A DNA stretch of 64,000 nt from contig NZ_CP012371.1 of the NCBI RefSeq assembly GCF_000619905.2, forward strand, positions 1,302,001 to 1,366,000, given 5' to 3'. Below, piece after piece: positions 39,623 to 48,444 of this stretch. The notes beneath the pieces are model-generated. The model had not been told where the DNA came from. It did no database searches and saw nothing but the letters and a program-made list of their open reading frames with translations. Each line of letters begins with the position of its first letter. The first letter of the stretch is position 1. Source of the stretch: Nitrosospira briensis C-128. Its GTDB lineage: Bacteria; Pseudomonadota; Gammaproteobacteria; Burkholderiales; Nitrosomonadaceae. The position numbers and the translations under genes were made by a program.

Positions 39623-40942
39623 TCACGCGAAAGCGAGATTAGCGGTACGATCATGCGGATAATCCCGGTTCTGGCTGGCTTTTGGCCGCACCTGCCCTTC
39701 CAGCAGTGCAACATAACGGGACAATACGTCGGGACCACCGACATCGATCATTTCCGTCACGAAACGTTGGCGATGCTCTTCTATATAAAAAGAATCGCAG
39801 CCGTGCGAAAGAAATCTTTCGATATTTCTATATACATCATCCCGGCAGCGCAACTCTGCCTCAGGTATGAATTCAGCCAGTGCGGAGCGCCCGGCATGAA
39901 GATAATCCGCAGCCAATACCGGCTTCTTCCTTTTGACCGCCTCGAATACAACCGAGGTAGCCAGGTCAATGATTACATCCGCCCAATTCATGAGATAAAT
40001 GGAATGAATATCCCCTGCCACGCTCACGTTAGACAAACGCCGCAGGGACATATCCTTCGTCAAGGATTGCTGCCAACCACCGCGGGTATGCGGCTTGATG
40101 ATCAACTCCACCCCCGGAAAGCTGGCAACGATGCGTACGACCTCGCCTACTTCCTCCCAGAACGTTGAAAAATTACTCTTTCTCAAAAACATCACCACCT
40201 TGAGCTTGCTATCAGAGCAGGTCAGCGGCGAAGGCGGCATCAACTCGGCCACCCTGGCAAGCCATTCGTCGCAATAGCGCGGTGAGCCCAGTACAGCAAG
40301 CTTCTGGTTATCCATAAACGGACGAAAGCGCACCGAGCATAATTCGTTCGGCACTACCACTTTTTCGAAAATTCCTGCATTGGCGAACGTAGTGTCGGGC
40401 TCCAGGGTCAGCTCGCGGCGCCTGATCAACTGACTTGCATGAGGGCTATCCCCGTGCGGCAACGAGACCGTGCCAAGACCCATGGCACGCGCCGTCGATA
40501 ACACCACCTTGACCCACTCCACGCAGATGGATGAATTTCTTTCTATCCAGTCGAATACTACGACCCCCTCGTCACTTTCGCCAAAGCTGCGCCTCAACAG
40601 GCGGTTGGCGGTACTCCGCCAGATCGGCTCACGCCGCTTGGCATTGTAAACCTCCGCCAGCGCCTTCATGATTGGACCAATGAATGGGCGGCGCAAGCTG
40701 CGGATCAATATCAGTGTCTGAAAAAACCACCCTAAAAATTCGACAGGAGGCAACACGTCAGCAATGTACGCGATGCGCACACCATTGAGTCCCTTCAGGA
40801 ATTTGATACGATAATCATTTCGAAACCGCGAGTTGCCTATCAGAACAATGTCACAGGTATGACCAGAACCGATCCACCTGGAAATTACCGGCGTAATATG
40901 ATCTATATCGTTATAATGACGTAGAAAAAAAAGAGCCTTCAT
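39623..40942 (-). CDS. Uncharacterised GT-B-like surface glycan protein, copy 1
   Basis: This 439-residue protein is closely similar to the one at 54968-56272. The two share MKALFFLRHYNDIDHITPVIS at the N-terminus, KRREPIWRST, SLPHGDSPHASQLIR, FLRKSNF, IKPHTRGG and DLATSVVFEAVK. The last two segments resemble the donor-binding half of GT-B proteins such as CDP-glycerol glycerophosphotransferases and other capsule transferases. No signal peptide or membrane helix is seen. I do not recognise a characterised family. It probably acts at the inner face of the membrane in surface polysaccharide synthesis, which is an inference from fold and neighbours. Confidence 0.8.
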   Translation of the reverse strand: MKALFFLRHYNDIDHITPVISRWIGSGHTCDIVLIGNSRFRNDYRIKFLKGLNGVRIAYIADVLPPVEFLGWFFQTLILIRSLRRPFIGPIMKALAEVYNAKRREPIWRSTANRLLRRSFGESDEGVVVFDWIERNSSICVEWVKVVLSTARAMGLGTVSLPHGDSPHASQLIRRRELTLEPDTTFANAGIFEKVVVPNELCSVRFRPFMDNQKLAVLGSPRYCDEWLARVAELMPPSPLTCSDSKLKVVMFLRKSNFSTFWEEVGEVVRIVASFPGVELIIKPHTRGGWQQSLTKDMSLRRLSNVSVAGDIHSIYLMNWADVIIDLATSVVFEAVKRKKPVLAADYLHAGRSALAEFIPEAELRCRDDVYRNIERFLSHGCDSFYIEEHRQRFVTEMIDVGGPDVLSRYVALLEGQVRPKASQNRDYPHDRTANLAFA

Positions 40943-41312
40943 ACTGGTGATTTCATTCTTTGCATGCTGGCAGCAAAAAGCAGTATATCCATCATTTCAT
41001 TGATTATTCCCATTTTTTTCTTGCTGTTTCTTGCGACGAAAATGCGCATAATTGTACACGGGGCGATATTCGTTTACTAGCACAGCCGGTATTTTTACTC
41101 CCGCGGACTTCTGTTACTATAGAAAGCTGATTCCGGTCCGGGTTCAAGTTCCGGCGGAGTATTTTCCGGACAGCAGATAGGCACGATAAAAACGAGTTTC
41201 AAAAAACTATTCTCAGGCCGATCCGTTCCCGATACTAACGTATAGAGTCAATAACGGACAGTCCAATAATGAAATGCAGCTCCTGATAGACATCAATTAA
41301 CATAATTTGCCA
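40943..41312. promoter_or_regulatory. Divergent intergenic region before the six-gene sugar operon
   Basis: This 370-bp gap separates the GT-B-like gene from kdsB on the other strand and must contain both promoters. It is AT-rich at its left end. A GGGTTCAAGTTCC segment near 41143 looks like a tRNA T-arm but has no partner arms. No gene is seen. Confidence 0.35.
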
Positions 41313-42071
41313 ATGAGAACAATTGCTGTAATACCGGCACGTATGGGTTCATCGCGTTTTCCCGGAAAACCGGTTGCAAAATTGTTAGGGCGTACAATGC
41401 TGGAACATGTCTACAAGCGCGTTGCCCTTAGCAGATCCCTTGATGCTACTTACATAGCTACTTGTGACGAAGAGATCCGGCGAGTGGCGGAGGATTTTGG
41501 CGCTGCCGTGATAATGACTGCTGACACCCATGAGCGTGCAAGCGATCGGGTTGCCGAGGCCGTGGCCGGCCTTGATGCTGAACTTGTTGTCATGGTACAA
41601 GGCGACGAACCGATGACTCACCCGGAAATGATCGATGCAGCGGTAGAGCCATTCCGGCAGGATTCGCGGCTGGGTTGCGTTAATCTTGTGCGAGCCATTG
41701 ATAATAAAGCTGATTTTCATGACTTCAACACGATCAAGGTAGTAATGAATCAGCAAGGTGATGCTCTCTATATGTCGCGCCAGCCGATACCGACTACACC
41801 GGCCTCGTCCCAGTTGGATTTCCCGCATGCATTTGCCTATAAGCAGGTATGCATTATCCCGTTCCGGCGTGAAACATTGCTTGATTTCGCCCGGTTACCG
41901 CCAACTCCATTAGAGCAACTGGAGTCCGTAGACATGCTGCGATTACTGGAGCACGGTTATCGGGTGAAGATGGTGACAACCCAATTCAATACGCAGGCAG
42001 TGGATACTCAGGCCGATCTGGAGCGTGTCGCCAGGTTGATGGAAACCGACCCGCTGCTGGCCTCATATTGA
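41313..42071 (+). CDS. KdsB-like CMP-sugar synthetase (divergent)
   Basis: This 252-residue cytidylyltransferase has the family start IPARMGSSRFPGKP, and VQGDEP near residue 97 with the metal-binding Asp. It would activate a 3-deoxy-ulosonic acid such as Kdo with CTP. Past residue 165 it departs from ordinary KdsB: the segment that normally reads HxGIYGYR is HAFAYKQVCIIPF here. The sugar may therefore differ from Kdo. The ATG at 41313 is preferred to a TTG two codons earlier. It leads an operon of six genes. Confidence 0.85.
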   Translation: MRTIAVIPARMGSSRFPGKPVAKLLGRTMLEHVYKRVALSRSLDATYIATCDEEIRRVAEDFGAAVIMTADTHERASDRVAEAVAGLDAELVVMVQGDEPMTHPEMIDAAVEPFRQDSRLGCVNLVRAIDNKADFHDFNTIKVVMNQQGDALYMSRQPIPTTPASSQLDFPHAFAYKQVCIIPFRRETLLDFARLPPTPLEQLESVDMLRLLEHGYRVKMVTTQFNTQAVDTQADLERVARLMETDPLLASY

Positions 42072-42123
42072 ATCAGATACGCACAGACACAGGCACGTTC
42101 TTGCAGTCTTCCAAGGTATAGCT

Positions 42124-42885
42124 ATGCAATTAAAATCGAAACTTGCCCGTAATGCGCTGACCATTGGTTCCTGGATCACCCTGGGGCATCCAGCAATCGC
42201 AGAGATCATGGCTGCGGCCGGTTTCGACTGGCTCGTCCTGGACACGGAGCACAGCGTCCTTGAGCTGAGCGACGTTCAGATGCTGATCCAGGTACTCGAC
42301 GGTCAGCGGTGCCCCGCTATCGTGCGGTTGACTTCAAACCATCCTGACCAGATCAAACGTGTCATGGATGCCGGTGCAACCGGCGTGATGGTGCCTATGG
42401 TCAAAACCGCGGCCGATGCGGAAGCTGCGGTACAAGCCGTCTATTACCCGCCTCGGGGTCAGCGGGGCGTCGGTCTGGCCCGCGCGCAAGGTTATGGCGC
42501 AAGATTTCAGGAATATCGGCGTTGGCTGGAGGAGAATGCAATTGTAGTCGTCATGATTGAGCATATCGATGCTGTCAATGCCATCGATTCCATACTTTCG
42601 GTTCCTGGCGTTGATGCTTATATCATTGGCCCGTACGATCTATCGGGATCCATGGGGCGCCCAGGTGAACTGGATTACCCCGAAGTTCAGGCGGCGATAA
42701 AACGGGTACATGAAGCCGGGCGCCGTCTAGGCAAATCGGGCGGTATCCATGTAGTCGAGCCTGATCTGGATCAGTTGCGCCATTACATCCAGACCGGCTT
42801 CAGTTTTCTTGGCTATGGTCTGGATATTCGTATCCTGGACACCCTTTGCCGCAGTCATATGCAAAATATAAGAGAAAGTTTATGA
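42124..42885 (+). CDS. HpcH/HpaI family class II aldolase
   Basis: This 253-residue TIM-barrel aldolase belongs to the family that joins or splits pyruvate and an aldehyde, for example 2-dehydro-3-deoxyglucarate aldolase and HpcH. Expected active-site residues are visible: H in LDTEHS, R in VRLTSN, the metal ligand E in VMIEH and D in GPYDLSG. In this operon it could build or degrade a 3-deoxy-2-keto acid. The next gene starts inside its stop codon (ATGA overlap). Confidence 0.88.
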   Translation: MQLKSKLARNALTIGSWITLGHPAIAEIMAAAGFDWLVLDTEHSVLELSDVQMLIQVLDGQRCPAIVRLTSNHPDQIKRVMDAGATGVMVPMVKTAADAEAAVQAVYYPPRGQRGVGLARAQGYGARFQEYRRWLEENAIVVVMIEHIDAVNAIDSILSVPGVDAYIIGPYDLSGSMGRPGELDYPEVQAAIKRVHEAGRRLGKSGGIHVVEPDLDQLRHYIQTGFSFLGYGLDIRILDTLCRSHMQNIRESL

Positions 42886-43835
42886 ATAAACTCGTTATCT
42901 CCACCTCATCGTTTGATGTGGACAACAATCCCCCTCTCCAGAATTTGCTGAAAGATGGCATGCATATCACCAAAAACAGCCATGGCCGCAAACTTACGGA
43001 AGACGAAACCATCGCTTTGCTGGGCTCGGATACCATTGGGATGATTGCCGGCATCGAACCCCTGACAGAACGCGTCTTTGCCTCCGCCAGAAGCCTGAAA
43101 GTGGTGTCTCGCTGCGGAAGCGGCGTGGACAGTGTCGATCTTGCGGCAGCAAAACGTCATGGCATTGCTGTTCTTAATACGCCGGAGGCGCCGGCGCAGG
43201 CAGTTGCCGAGCTCACCTTGGGCCTGATACTGGACGCCTTGAGGCAGATATCCCAGACTGATCGATTGCTTCATGCCGGCAAATGGCCGCGAACGCAGGG
43301 ACGCCTGCTCGCTGCCCAGCGAGTAGGTATAATCGGCCTGGGACGTGTCGGGCGGCGTGTAGCGCGGCTGTGTCAGGCATTCGAGGCCGAGATTGTGGCG
43401 TATGATTCATATGTGAAGCAGGCGCCCCAAGGAGTACAATTGATATCATTGGAAGATCTGCTGGCGGAAGCGGATATCATCAGCCTGCACTTGCCTTATG
43501 ACACTGACACGCACCACTTGCTTGATAAGGCGGCGCTCGCGCGCATGAAGCCAGGTGCTGTAGTGATAAATACAGCCCGAGGCGGGCTTATCGATGAAGC
43601 CGAGCTTGCGGAAGCCTTGATTTCCGGGCGTCTGGCTGCTGCCGCACTCGATGTTTTTGAGCAGGAACCGTATCATGGGCCGCTGCTGGAATGTGAAACG
43701 GCAATTCTTACCTCGCATATTGGTTCGCACGCCAGGGAAGCACGTCAGCGCATGGAGGTGGAGGCCGCGGAGAATCTGCTTCAGGGACTGGCTAAAGCGG
43801 ATGTGATGAAAGACAGGCACCACGGAAATGCCTAG
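42882..43835 (+). CDS. D-2-hydroxyacid dehydrogenase (phosphoglycerate dehydrogenase-like)
   Basis: This 317-residue NAD-dependent enzyme has the NAD-binding GLGRVGRRVA motif near residue 150. The Arg segment NTARGGLIDE is near 230, and a catalytic His lies in LTSHIGSHA near 280. It resembles 3-phosphoglycerate dehydrogenase without the regulatory ACT domain. The substrate is a 2-hydroxy or 2-oxo acid not yet known. The ATG at 42882 overlaps the aldolase stop by 4 bp and the epimerase start overlaps its own stop by 8 bp. Confidence 0.88.
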   Translation: MNKLVISTSSFDVDNNPPLQNLLKDGMHITKNSHGRKLTEDETIALLGSDTIGMIAGIEPLTERVFASARSLKVVSRCGSGVDSVDLAAAKRHGIAVLNTPEAPAQAVAELTLGLILDALRQISQTDRLLHAGKWPRTQGRLLAAQRVGIIGLGRVGRRVARLCQAFEAEIVAYDSYVKQAPQGVQLISLEDLLAEADIISLHLPYDTDTHHLLDKAALARMKPGAVVINTARGGLIDEAELAEALISGRLAAAALDVFEQEPYHGPLLECETAILTSHIGSHAREARQRMEVEAAENLLQGLAKADVMKDRHHGNA

Positions 43836-44757
43836 CGAAATTGCGATCGTGTATGGCGCCAGCGGCTTCCTCGGAAGCCATGTAGCCGATGCGTTGTCCA
43901 ACGCCGGCTATCGTGTGCGCTTGTTTGATCGTCGCCCATCGATTTATCAGCGTCCCGATCAGGAAATGGTCATCGGTGACATCATGAACCTGGATGAAGT
44001 GACGAAAGCGGCTGAGGGTGCTCATGTCGTTTATAATTTTGCTGCCATTGCGGATATCGATGAAGCCAACGATAAACCCCTGGCGACCGCCACGATTAAC
44101 GTATTAGGTAATATGCACGCACTGGAAGCGGCACGTCTTGCCGGAGCGCGCCGATTTGTTTTTGCCAGCACTATTTATGTCTATTCCGAGTCTGGTTCTT
44201 TTTATCGTGCCAGCAAGCAGGCGGCAGAACGCTTCATTGAAACTTATCATGAGCGCTATGGGCTGGACTATAGCATTTTACGCTATGGATCGTTGTATGG
44301 CAGGCGTGCTGACGCACGTAACGGAATCTACCGTATGCTACACGAAGCGGTGGACCGTCATTCCATAACGTACCATGGTAGCGGTGAGGCAATCCGCGAA
44401 TACATCCATGTTGAAGATGCAGCGCGCATGAGTGTCCAGGTGCTGGCGCCAGAGTTTGCCAATCGTCATTTGATCTTGACCGGACAGGAGCGGTTACGCA
44501 TCAAGGACGTCATGACCATGATTTCTGAAATCATGCCCTGGAAGATCGAATTACATTTCGACCAGGCGCGTGCGGGGCACCATTACGAGGTGACTCCTTA
44601 TGCTTTTCAACCCCGTATTGGCCGTAAATTGGTACTCAACGAACATGTCGATCTGGGTCAGGGTTTACTGGATTGTTTGCGGGATATCCACAGAACCATG
44701 CACCACTCCGGTGAAGATGACGAAGCGACGCCTTTGGCATCCGACAATAAAGCATGA
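43828..44757 (+). CDS. NAD-dependent epimerase/dehydratase (extended SDR)
   Basis: This 309-residue sugar-nucleotide-modifying type of enzyme has the YGASGFLGSHVA dinucleotide loop at the N-terminus. The catalytic YRASK lies near residue 130, and an IREYIHVEDAA segment near 190 is typical of nucleotide-sugar epimerases. Its place between the hydroxyacid dehydrogenase and the HAD gene, with overlaps at both ends, ties it to the same pathway. Confidence 0.88.
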   Translation: MPSEIAIVYGASGFLGSHVADALSNAGYRVRLFDRRPSIYQRPDQEMVIGDIMNLDEVTKAAEGAHVVYNFAAIADIDEANDKPLATATINVLGNMHALEAARLAGARRFVFASTIYVYSESGSFYRASKQAAERFIETYHERYGLDYSILRYGSLYGRRADARNGIYRMLHEAVDRHSITYHGSGEAIREYIHVEDAARMSVQVLAPEFANRHLILTGQERLRIKDVMTMISEIMPWKIELHFDQARAGHHYEVTPYAFQPRIGRKLVLNEHVDLGQGLLDCLRDIHRTMHHSGEDDEATPLASDNKA

Positions 44758-45395
44758 GCACAGCGGCATGGCAAGCCATCATTTTCGATTTCGATGGTGT
44801 TGTGGTCGAATCCGGTGAAATCAAGACGCAAGCTTTTGGCGATCTCTATCGAGGCTACGGGGAAACAGTCATGGCTGCGGTGATGCAGTATCACAGCTTG
44901 CATGGAGGCATGTCGCGCTATCACAAATTTCGTTATTTTCAGGAGCATCTTTTAGAGAAATCACCGTTGACTCCGGATGAAGAGCAAGAGTTGGACCGTC
45001 GTTTTTCCGAATTGGTCGTCGAGGCTGTGATTGCCAGTGATGCAGTGCCTGGTGCAACGGAGTTGATCCGTAAAGAAGCCAAACGTATTCCTTTATTTGT
45101 GGCTTCCGGTACACCGGAAGCGGAGCTCAATACAATTGTCATTCGCCGTGGCCTGGCCTCCTATTTCACCGCTGTGTGTGGCTCCCCCACGCCAAAACAG
45201 AAGCTGATTGCGGATATTTTATCGAGTCACGCGCTCTTGCCTGAGCGTGTGCTGATGATAGGCGACGCGTTGATCGACTATCAAAGCGCACAGCTTAACA
45301 ATGTCGCATTCCTGGGACGCGTGCGCCCCGGGGATAAAAACCCTTTCCCTGCGCACGTGGACATATTGCCCGATCTGAGCCCGTTGCTCACCTGA
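44754..45395 (+). CDS. HAD-superfamily phosphatase (subclass IA)
   Basis: This 213-residue HAD hydrolase has the nucleophile motif FDFDGVVVES near residue 10, motif II in VASGT near 115, Lys in the KQKL segment and GDALID near 168. It resembles beta-phosphoglucomutase and small-sugar phosphatases. It would remove or shift a phosphate on the pathway intermediate. The ATG overlaps the epimerase stop by 4 bp. Confidence 0.87.
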   Translation: MSTAAWQAIIFDFDGVVVESGEIKTQAFGDLYRGYGETVMAAVMQYHSLHGGMSRYHKFRYFQEHLLEKSPLTPDEEQELDRRFSELVVEAVIASDAVPGATELIRKEAKRIPLFVASGTPEAELNTIVIRRGLASYFTAVCGSPTPKQKLIADILSSHALLPERVLMIGDALIDYQSAQLNNVAFLGRVRPGDKNPFPAHVDILPDLSPLLT

Positions 45396-45452
45396 TACCT
45401 GACCCAACGGTTTAATCAGCAAATCGATAATGGTTCAGAAACATCAACCTTA

Positions 45453-46304
45453 ATGATATATGATATTTTTGAAATATCCCCAAGACCAGCCAATATGACG
45501 GGCAGTAAAGAAAAAAAGCCTAAGACGATTATTCTTGGCGCCGGCCAGGGACGGCGGCTGTTGCCGCTGACTGAAAACATGCCGAAATGTCTTTTGCCGG
45601 TCTCGGACAAATCCATTATTGAGCGGCAGATTGATGCCTTACTGGCAGCGGGCATAGAAGAAATCACTGTTGTCACCGGTTTTCAGTCCAGCCTGGTTGA
45701 AGCTCAATTGCAACGGCGTTACGCAAATCACACGCAGGTCGGTACGATTTTTAATCCGTTCTTTGAGGTTGCCGATAACCTGGCCAGTTGCTGGATTGCA
45801 CGTTCTGTGATGGATAGCGATTTTCTGCTCCTGAACGGGGATACTGTTTTTGATGAGGCTGTGCTGGCGCAGGTGCTGAGCTCGGATCCCGCTCCCATTA
45901 CCCTGGGGGTGGATTACAAATCCGCTTATGATGCGGACGACATGAAAGTCCAGCTGGATGAAAGAGGATGGGTCAAGCACGTGAGCAAAACTTTATCCGC
46001 GGCTCAAACCGACGCCGAGTCCATCGGTCTTATTTTTTTTCGGGATCGTGGACCGCAATTGTTCCGCAGCGCGGTCGAGAATGCACTTCGGCATCAAGCT
46101 GCGCTTAAATTCTGGTATCTGAACATCATTGACGGCCTGGCCGATAAACAAGTGGTGAAGGCTTGTTCCGTATCCGGGCATATTTGGTGTGAAATTGATT
46201 TCGCCGCGGATCTGGTACGGGCTGAAGCGCTTTTCGCCGAAACGAAGGGGAATGGAATCCCGCAGAGCCCATCTATACAAGCTGAACTTATTACGGATGA
46301 ATAG
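45453..46304 (+). CDS. Sugar- or polyol-phosphate nucleotidyltransferase
   Basis: This 283-residue NTP-transferase has the signature LGAGQGRRLLPLT, then PKCLLPV, then LLNGDTVFD with a metal-binding Asp. The layout (NPFFEVADNLASCW, DMKVQLDERG, ESIGLIFF) recalls the phosphocholine cytidylyltransferase-like family, so CTP as donor is possible. The start is uncertain: ATG at 45453 or 45495, neither with a good ribosome site. It ends the six-gene operon, 57 bp after the HAD gene, and a palindromic terminator follows. Confidence 0.83.
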   Translation: MIYDIFEISPRPANMTGSKEKKPKTIILGAGQGRRLLPLTENMPKCLLPVSDKSIIERQIDALLAAGIEEITVVTGFQSSLVEAQLQRRYANHTQVGTIFNPFFEVADNLASCWIARSVMDSDFLLLNGDTVFDEAVLAQVLSSDPAPITLGVDYKSAYDADDMKVQLDERGWVKHVSKTLSAAQTDAESIGLIFFRDRGPQLFRSAVENALRHQAALKFWYLNIIDGLADKQVVKACSVSGHIWCEIDFAADLVRAEALFAETKGNGIPQSPSIQAELITDE

Positions 46305-46335
46305 CCAGGCACGACCGTTGACGCCTGGGAAGAAC

Positions 46336-46359
46336 GACAACTCACGCGCGTGAGTTGTC
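46336..46359. terminator. Perfect 24-bp palindrome between convergent genes
   Basis: GACAACTCACGC (46336-46347) is followed directly by its reverse complement. It lies 31 bp after the nucleotidyltransferase stop and 63 bp from the end of the convergent ATP-grasp gene. As RNA it could fold on either strand and serve as a two-way terminator, though there is no T-run. Confidence 0.6.
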
Positions 46360-46422
46360 TCTGCGTCATTCGATGCGGGAAAAGCGATACGGTGGTAATC
46401 CTCGCCACACTTTAAGCGAATG

Positions 46423-47745
46423 TCAACATACTTCTGAACGGGCATACTTGGTTTCGACAGTCCGCCTCAAGTTGAACGCCAGGAGTTTCCCAAGCCGTTC
46501 GTTACCTACGGGGCCATTACCGATCCGCTGGATAATGTCCAGGTCCGGTGCTTTGTTGGCCTCGATCAGGCACGGACCGTTATCGAGCAGGGCGACGTCC
46601 CAACCAATCACCACCTGATCGGAGAAGGCGCTGCCATGGGCATATTGCACCAGGTCGATCAGCTCAGGCCAGCACGGGAGCTTGCGCTTCAGTATCTGGG
46701 CGTGCGTTTCGTAATGCCGCTCATACCAGCCATCGGCAGTCGCTCCCCAAGCCCCACAGGCGCCTCTTCCTAGTTCGCCGGTGTGGATATCCACGTTGGC
46801 TGCGATTCCGCCGGCGTGGAAATTGTCGACAATGACGGCACTATTCCGCGCCATGCGGAAAACTGCGTTGGTAACTTCGAATCCGCCTTGCTCGTTACGA
46901 CAACTCATCACACGAACAGTCGCCAGCGTACCATTGGCGAGGTCGGCGATCTCATGGTGATTCACGAGTCGCGGCTGCACCAGAAAAGCATTCTGCCATG
47001 AGGCTTTCCGCAGACCCTCAAGTACTTGATCCTCAGTGGCGACTTCACCATCATTGCGCCGGTACTTCCCCGAACCCAGGTAATCCCAGCGCGTGGCATT
47101 TTTCCCCCCTTGTCCATACAGTGGCTTCACGAAGAGATCGATCTCGGGCAGGCCTGGTCCGTTCCAATCGACTGCCGTGACCTCTCCTTTCTCCACGCTC
47201 AGGAGGACGGGTGCAGTCTTGATTCCGAACTCACGGCAGCGGGCCATGAAACGTGCTTTATCTTTTATACATATTGTGCTCCGCTCCGGGGGGATTGAAA
47301 GTCCACCATTGTGGTCGCGCAAAAAAAGGTACAGCCCGGCTTTTGTTTCAAGCCGATTCAGGTACTCACCCGCATGCTTTCTCTTATCGTCGTCGTGCAG
47401 TTCGAAGATATAGTACCAGGGAGACAGGATCGCAAACCGGGCCGCAAGATCGACCTGCTCCCGGATTTGCCGAATGATTCCCTTTCCTGTCCGCTTCTTT
47501 ATGGCGCCTCCGTTGAGCGTGGTAAACACCATTACCAGCGCAGCAACCACGAATGGGACGAACGGCAGAGCCATGCACGCTACCAGACGATCGCGGGGCC
47601 TGATCTCACGCCAGACCTCACGCTGGAAGCATCGGTGGATAGCCGTCGCCGCCGAGTTATCCTCCGGTAGTCGCGCAAGAATCCACATCGCGCCACTCAA
47701 GTCCCGGGTAATCCTGTCAATGCTGAAACTATTGATAATCTTCAT
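46423..47745 (-). CDS. Sugar-transfer-associated ATP-grasp protein
   Basis: This 440-residue protein resembles the ATP-grasp family found beside surface polysaccharide genes (PF14397 type). Residues about 55-80 form a hydrophobic helix (ALPFVPFVVAALVMVF). The ATP-grasp part runs from about 165 to 430, with FVKPLYGQGGKNA near 225, FLVQPRLVNH and the metal-site LIEANKAPD near 400. Such enzymes join a carboxylate to an amine or hydroxyl with ATP; the partner is unknown. It could attach an amino acid or other acid to the glycan made by the neighbouring genes. Confidence 0.82.
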   Translation of the reverse strand: MKIINSFSIDRITRDLSGAMWILARLPEDNSAATAIHRCFQREVWREIRPRDRLVACMALPFVPFVVAALVMVFTTLNGGAIKKRTGKGIIRQIREQVDLAARFAILSPWYYIFELHDDDKRKHAGEYLNRLETKAGLYLFLRDHNGGLSIPPERSTICIKDKARFMARCREFGIKTAPVLLSVEKGEVTAVDWNGPGLPEIDLFVKPLYGQGGKNATRWDYLGSGKYRRNDGEVATEDQVLEGLRKASWQNAFLVQPRLVNHHEIADLANGTLATVRVMSCRNEQGGFEVTNAVFRMARNSAVIVDNFHAGGIAANVDIHTGELGRGACGAWGATADGWYERHYETHAQILKRKLPCWPELIDLVQYAHGSAFSDQVVIGWDVALLDNGPCLIEANKAPDLDIIQRIGNGPVGNERLGKLLAFNLRRTVETKYARSEVC

Positions 47746-48123
47746 GAGCCCTCGTATCCACGGTAGCCTGTCAAGAAGGACAGTAAATCACATACCCTCC
47801 AAGACCCTTATTTAATTCTCTTGTATGATAATCAACCAACAATATGAAGAGGCGATGACATGCTGCAAAAAGATATAGTTTTGTTCAGAGGCTCTCTAAA
47901 GGTTTCAGTTATTTGCGTGATACGTCGCCGCATCAGCAATACCAGATAATAAAATAACTCTTTACCATAGCGGGAAAAATAGTCCGTTTGGACTAAGACA
48001 TCTTGAGTATATTCTCTTTGATTTTATTTAGCTTAAACGTTGCACCGGCGGGGGCGAATGGCCATATATGCTAATAGCCGTATATACTTCATGGTGATAG
48101 GGTGCACTTTCGAGAGGGTATCA
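47746..48123. other. AT-rich intergenic region
   Basis: This stretch upstream of the ATP-grasp gene is AT-rich and holds its promoter. Several short frames occur on both strands but none is supported. A purine-rich GAGAGGG at 48112-48118 precedes the small frame at 48124. Confidence 0.35.
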
Positions 48124-48318
48124 ATGCATGTGGAGACTGCTGATAATCACCGAAGGAAGAACGCGTTGGAAGATGAAGATTATAGCGGCAGAATTATCCA
48201 GAAAAAAAATCTTTCAACCAATGTACGCACCACCATTCGTCATGCGGAAAAACGCGAAATCCGGCATATGCGGTCAATTTCAACCCTGCCTCATCGATAT
48301 GCCGGCACCCCTATATGA
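48124..48318 (+). CDS. Possible small basic protein, unknown
   Basis: This 64-codon frame has a well-placed GAGAGGG ribosome site 5 bp before the ATG. The product is rich in charged residues (Arg, His, Glu, Asp) with no hydrophobic segment or known motif. It lies in an otherwise empty AT-rich stretch before the HIT gene. It may be a chance frame. Confidence 0.28.
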   Translation: MHVETADNHRRKNALEDEDYSGRIIQKKNLSTNVRTTIRHAEKREIRHMRSISTLPHRYAGTPI

Positions 48319-48444
48319 CTTTCCCCGCGCCATTGTACAAGATGGCTGATTGTGCCGATATGTTTCGTATCGTATCCTGCAAGCGATGCCGCTAAACAAT
48401 TGATTCGAACTCAGCCGGACGAAACCCATCAATTATCAAATCTT

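Noticed and set aside
41137-41156. tRNA-like T-arm (GGGTTCAAGTTCC)
   Set aside because: No matching D-arm, anticodon arm, acceptor stem or CCA end could be found around it.
48400-48415. GATTCGAACTC, like the reverse of a tRNA T-arm
   Set aside because: No other tRNA element is nearby and it lies just before or inside the HIT gene frame.
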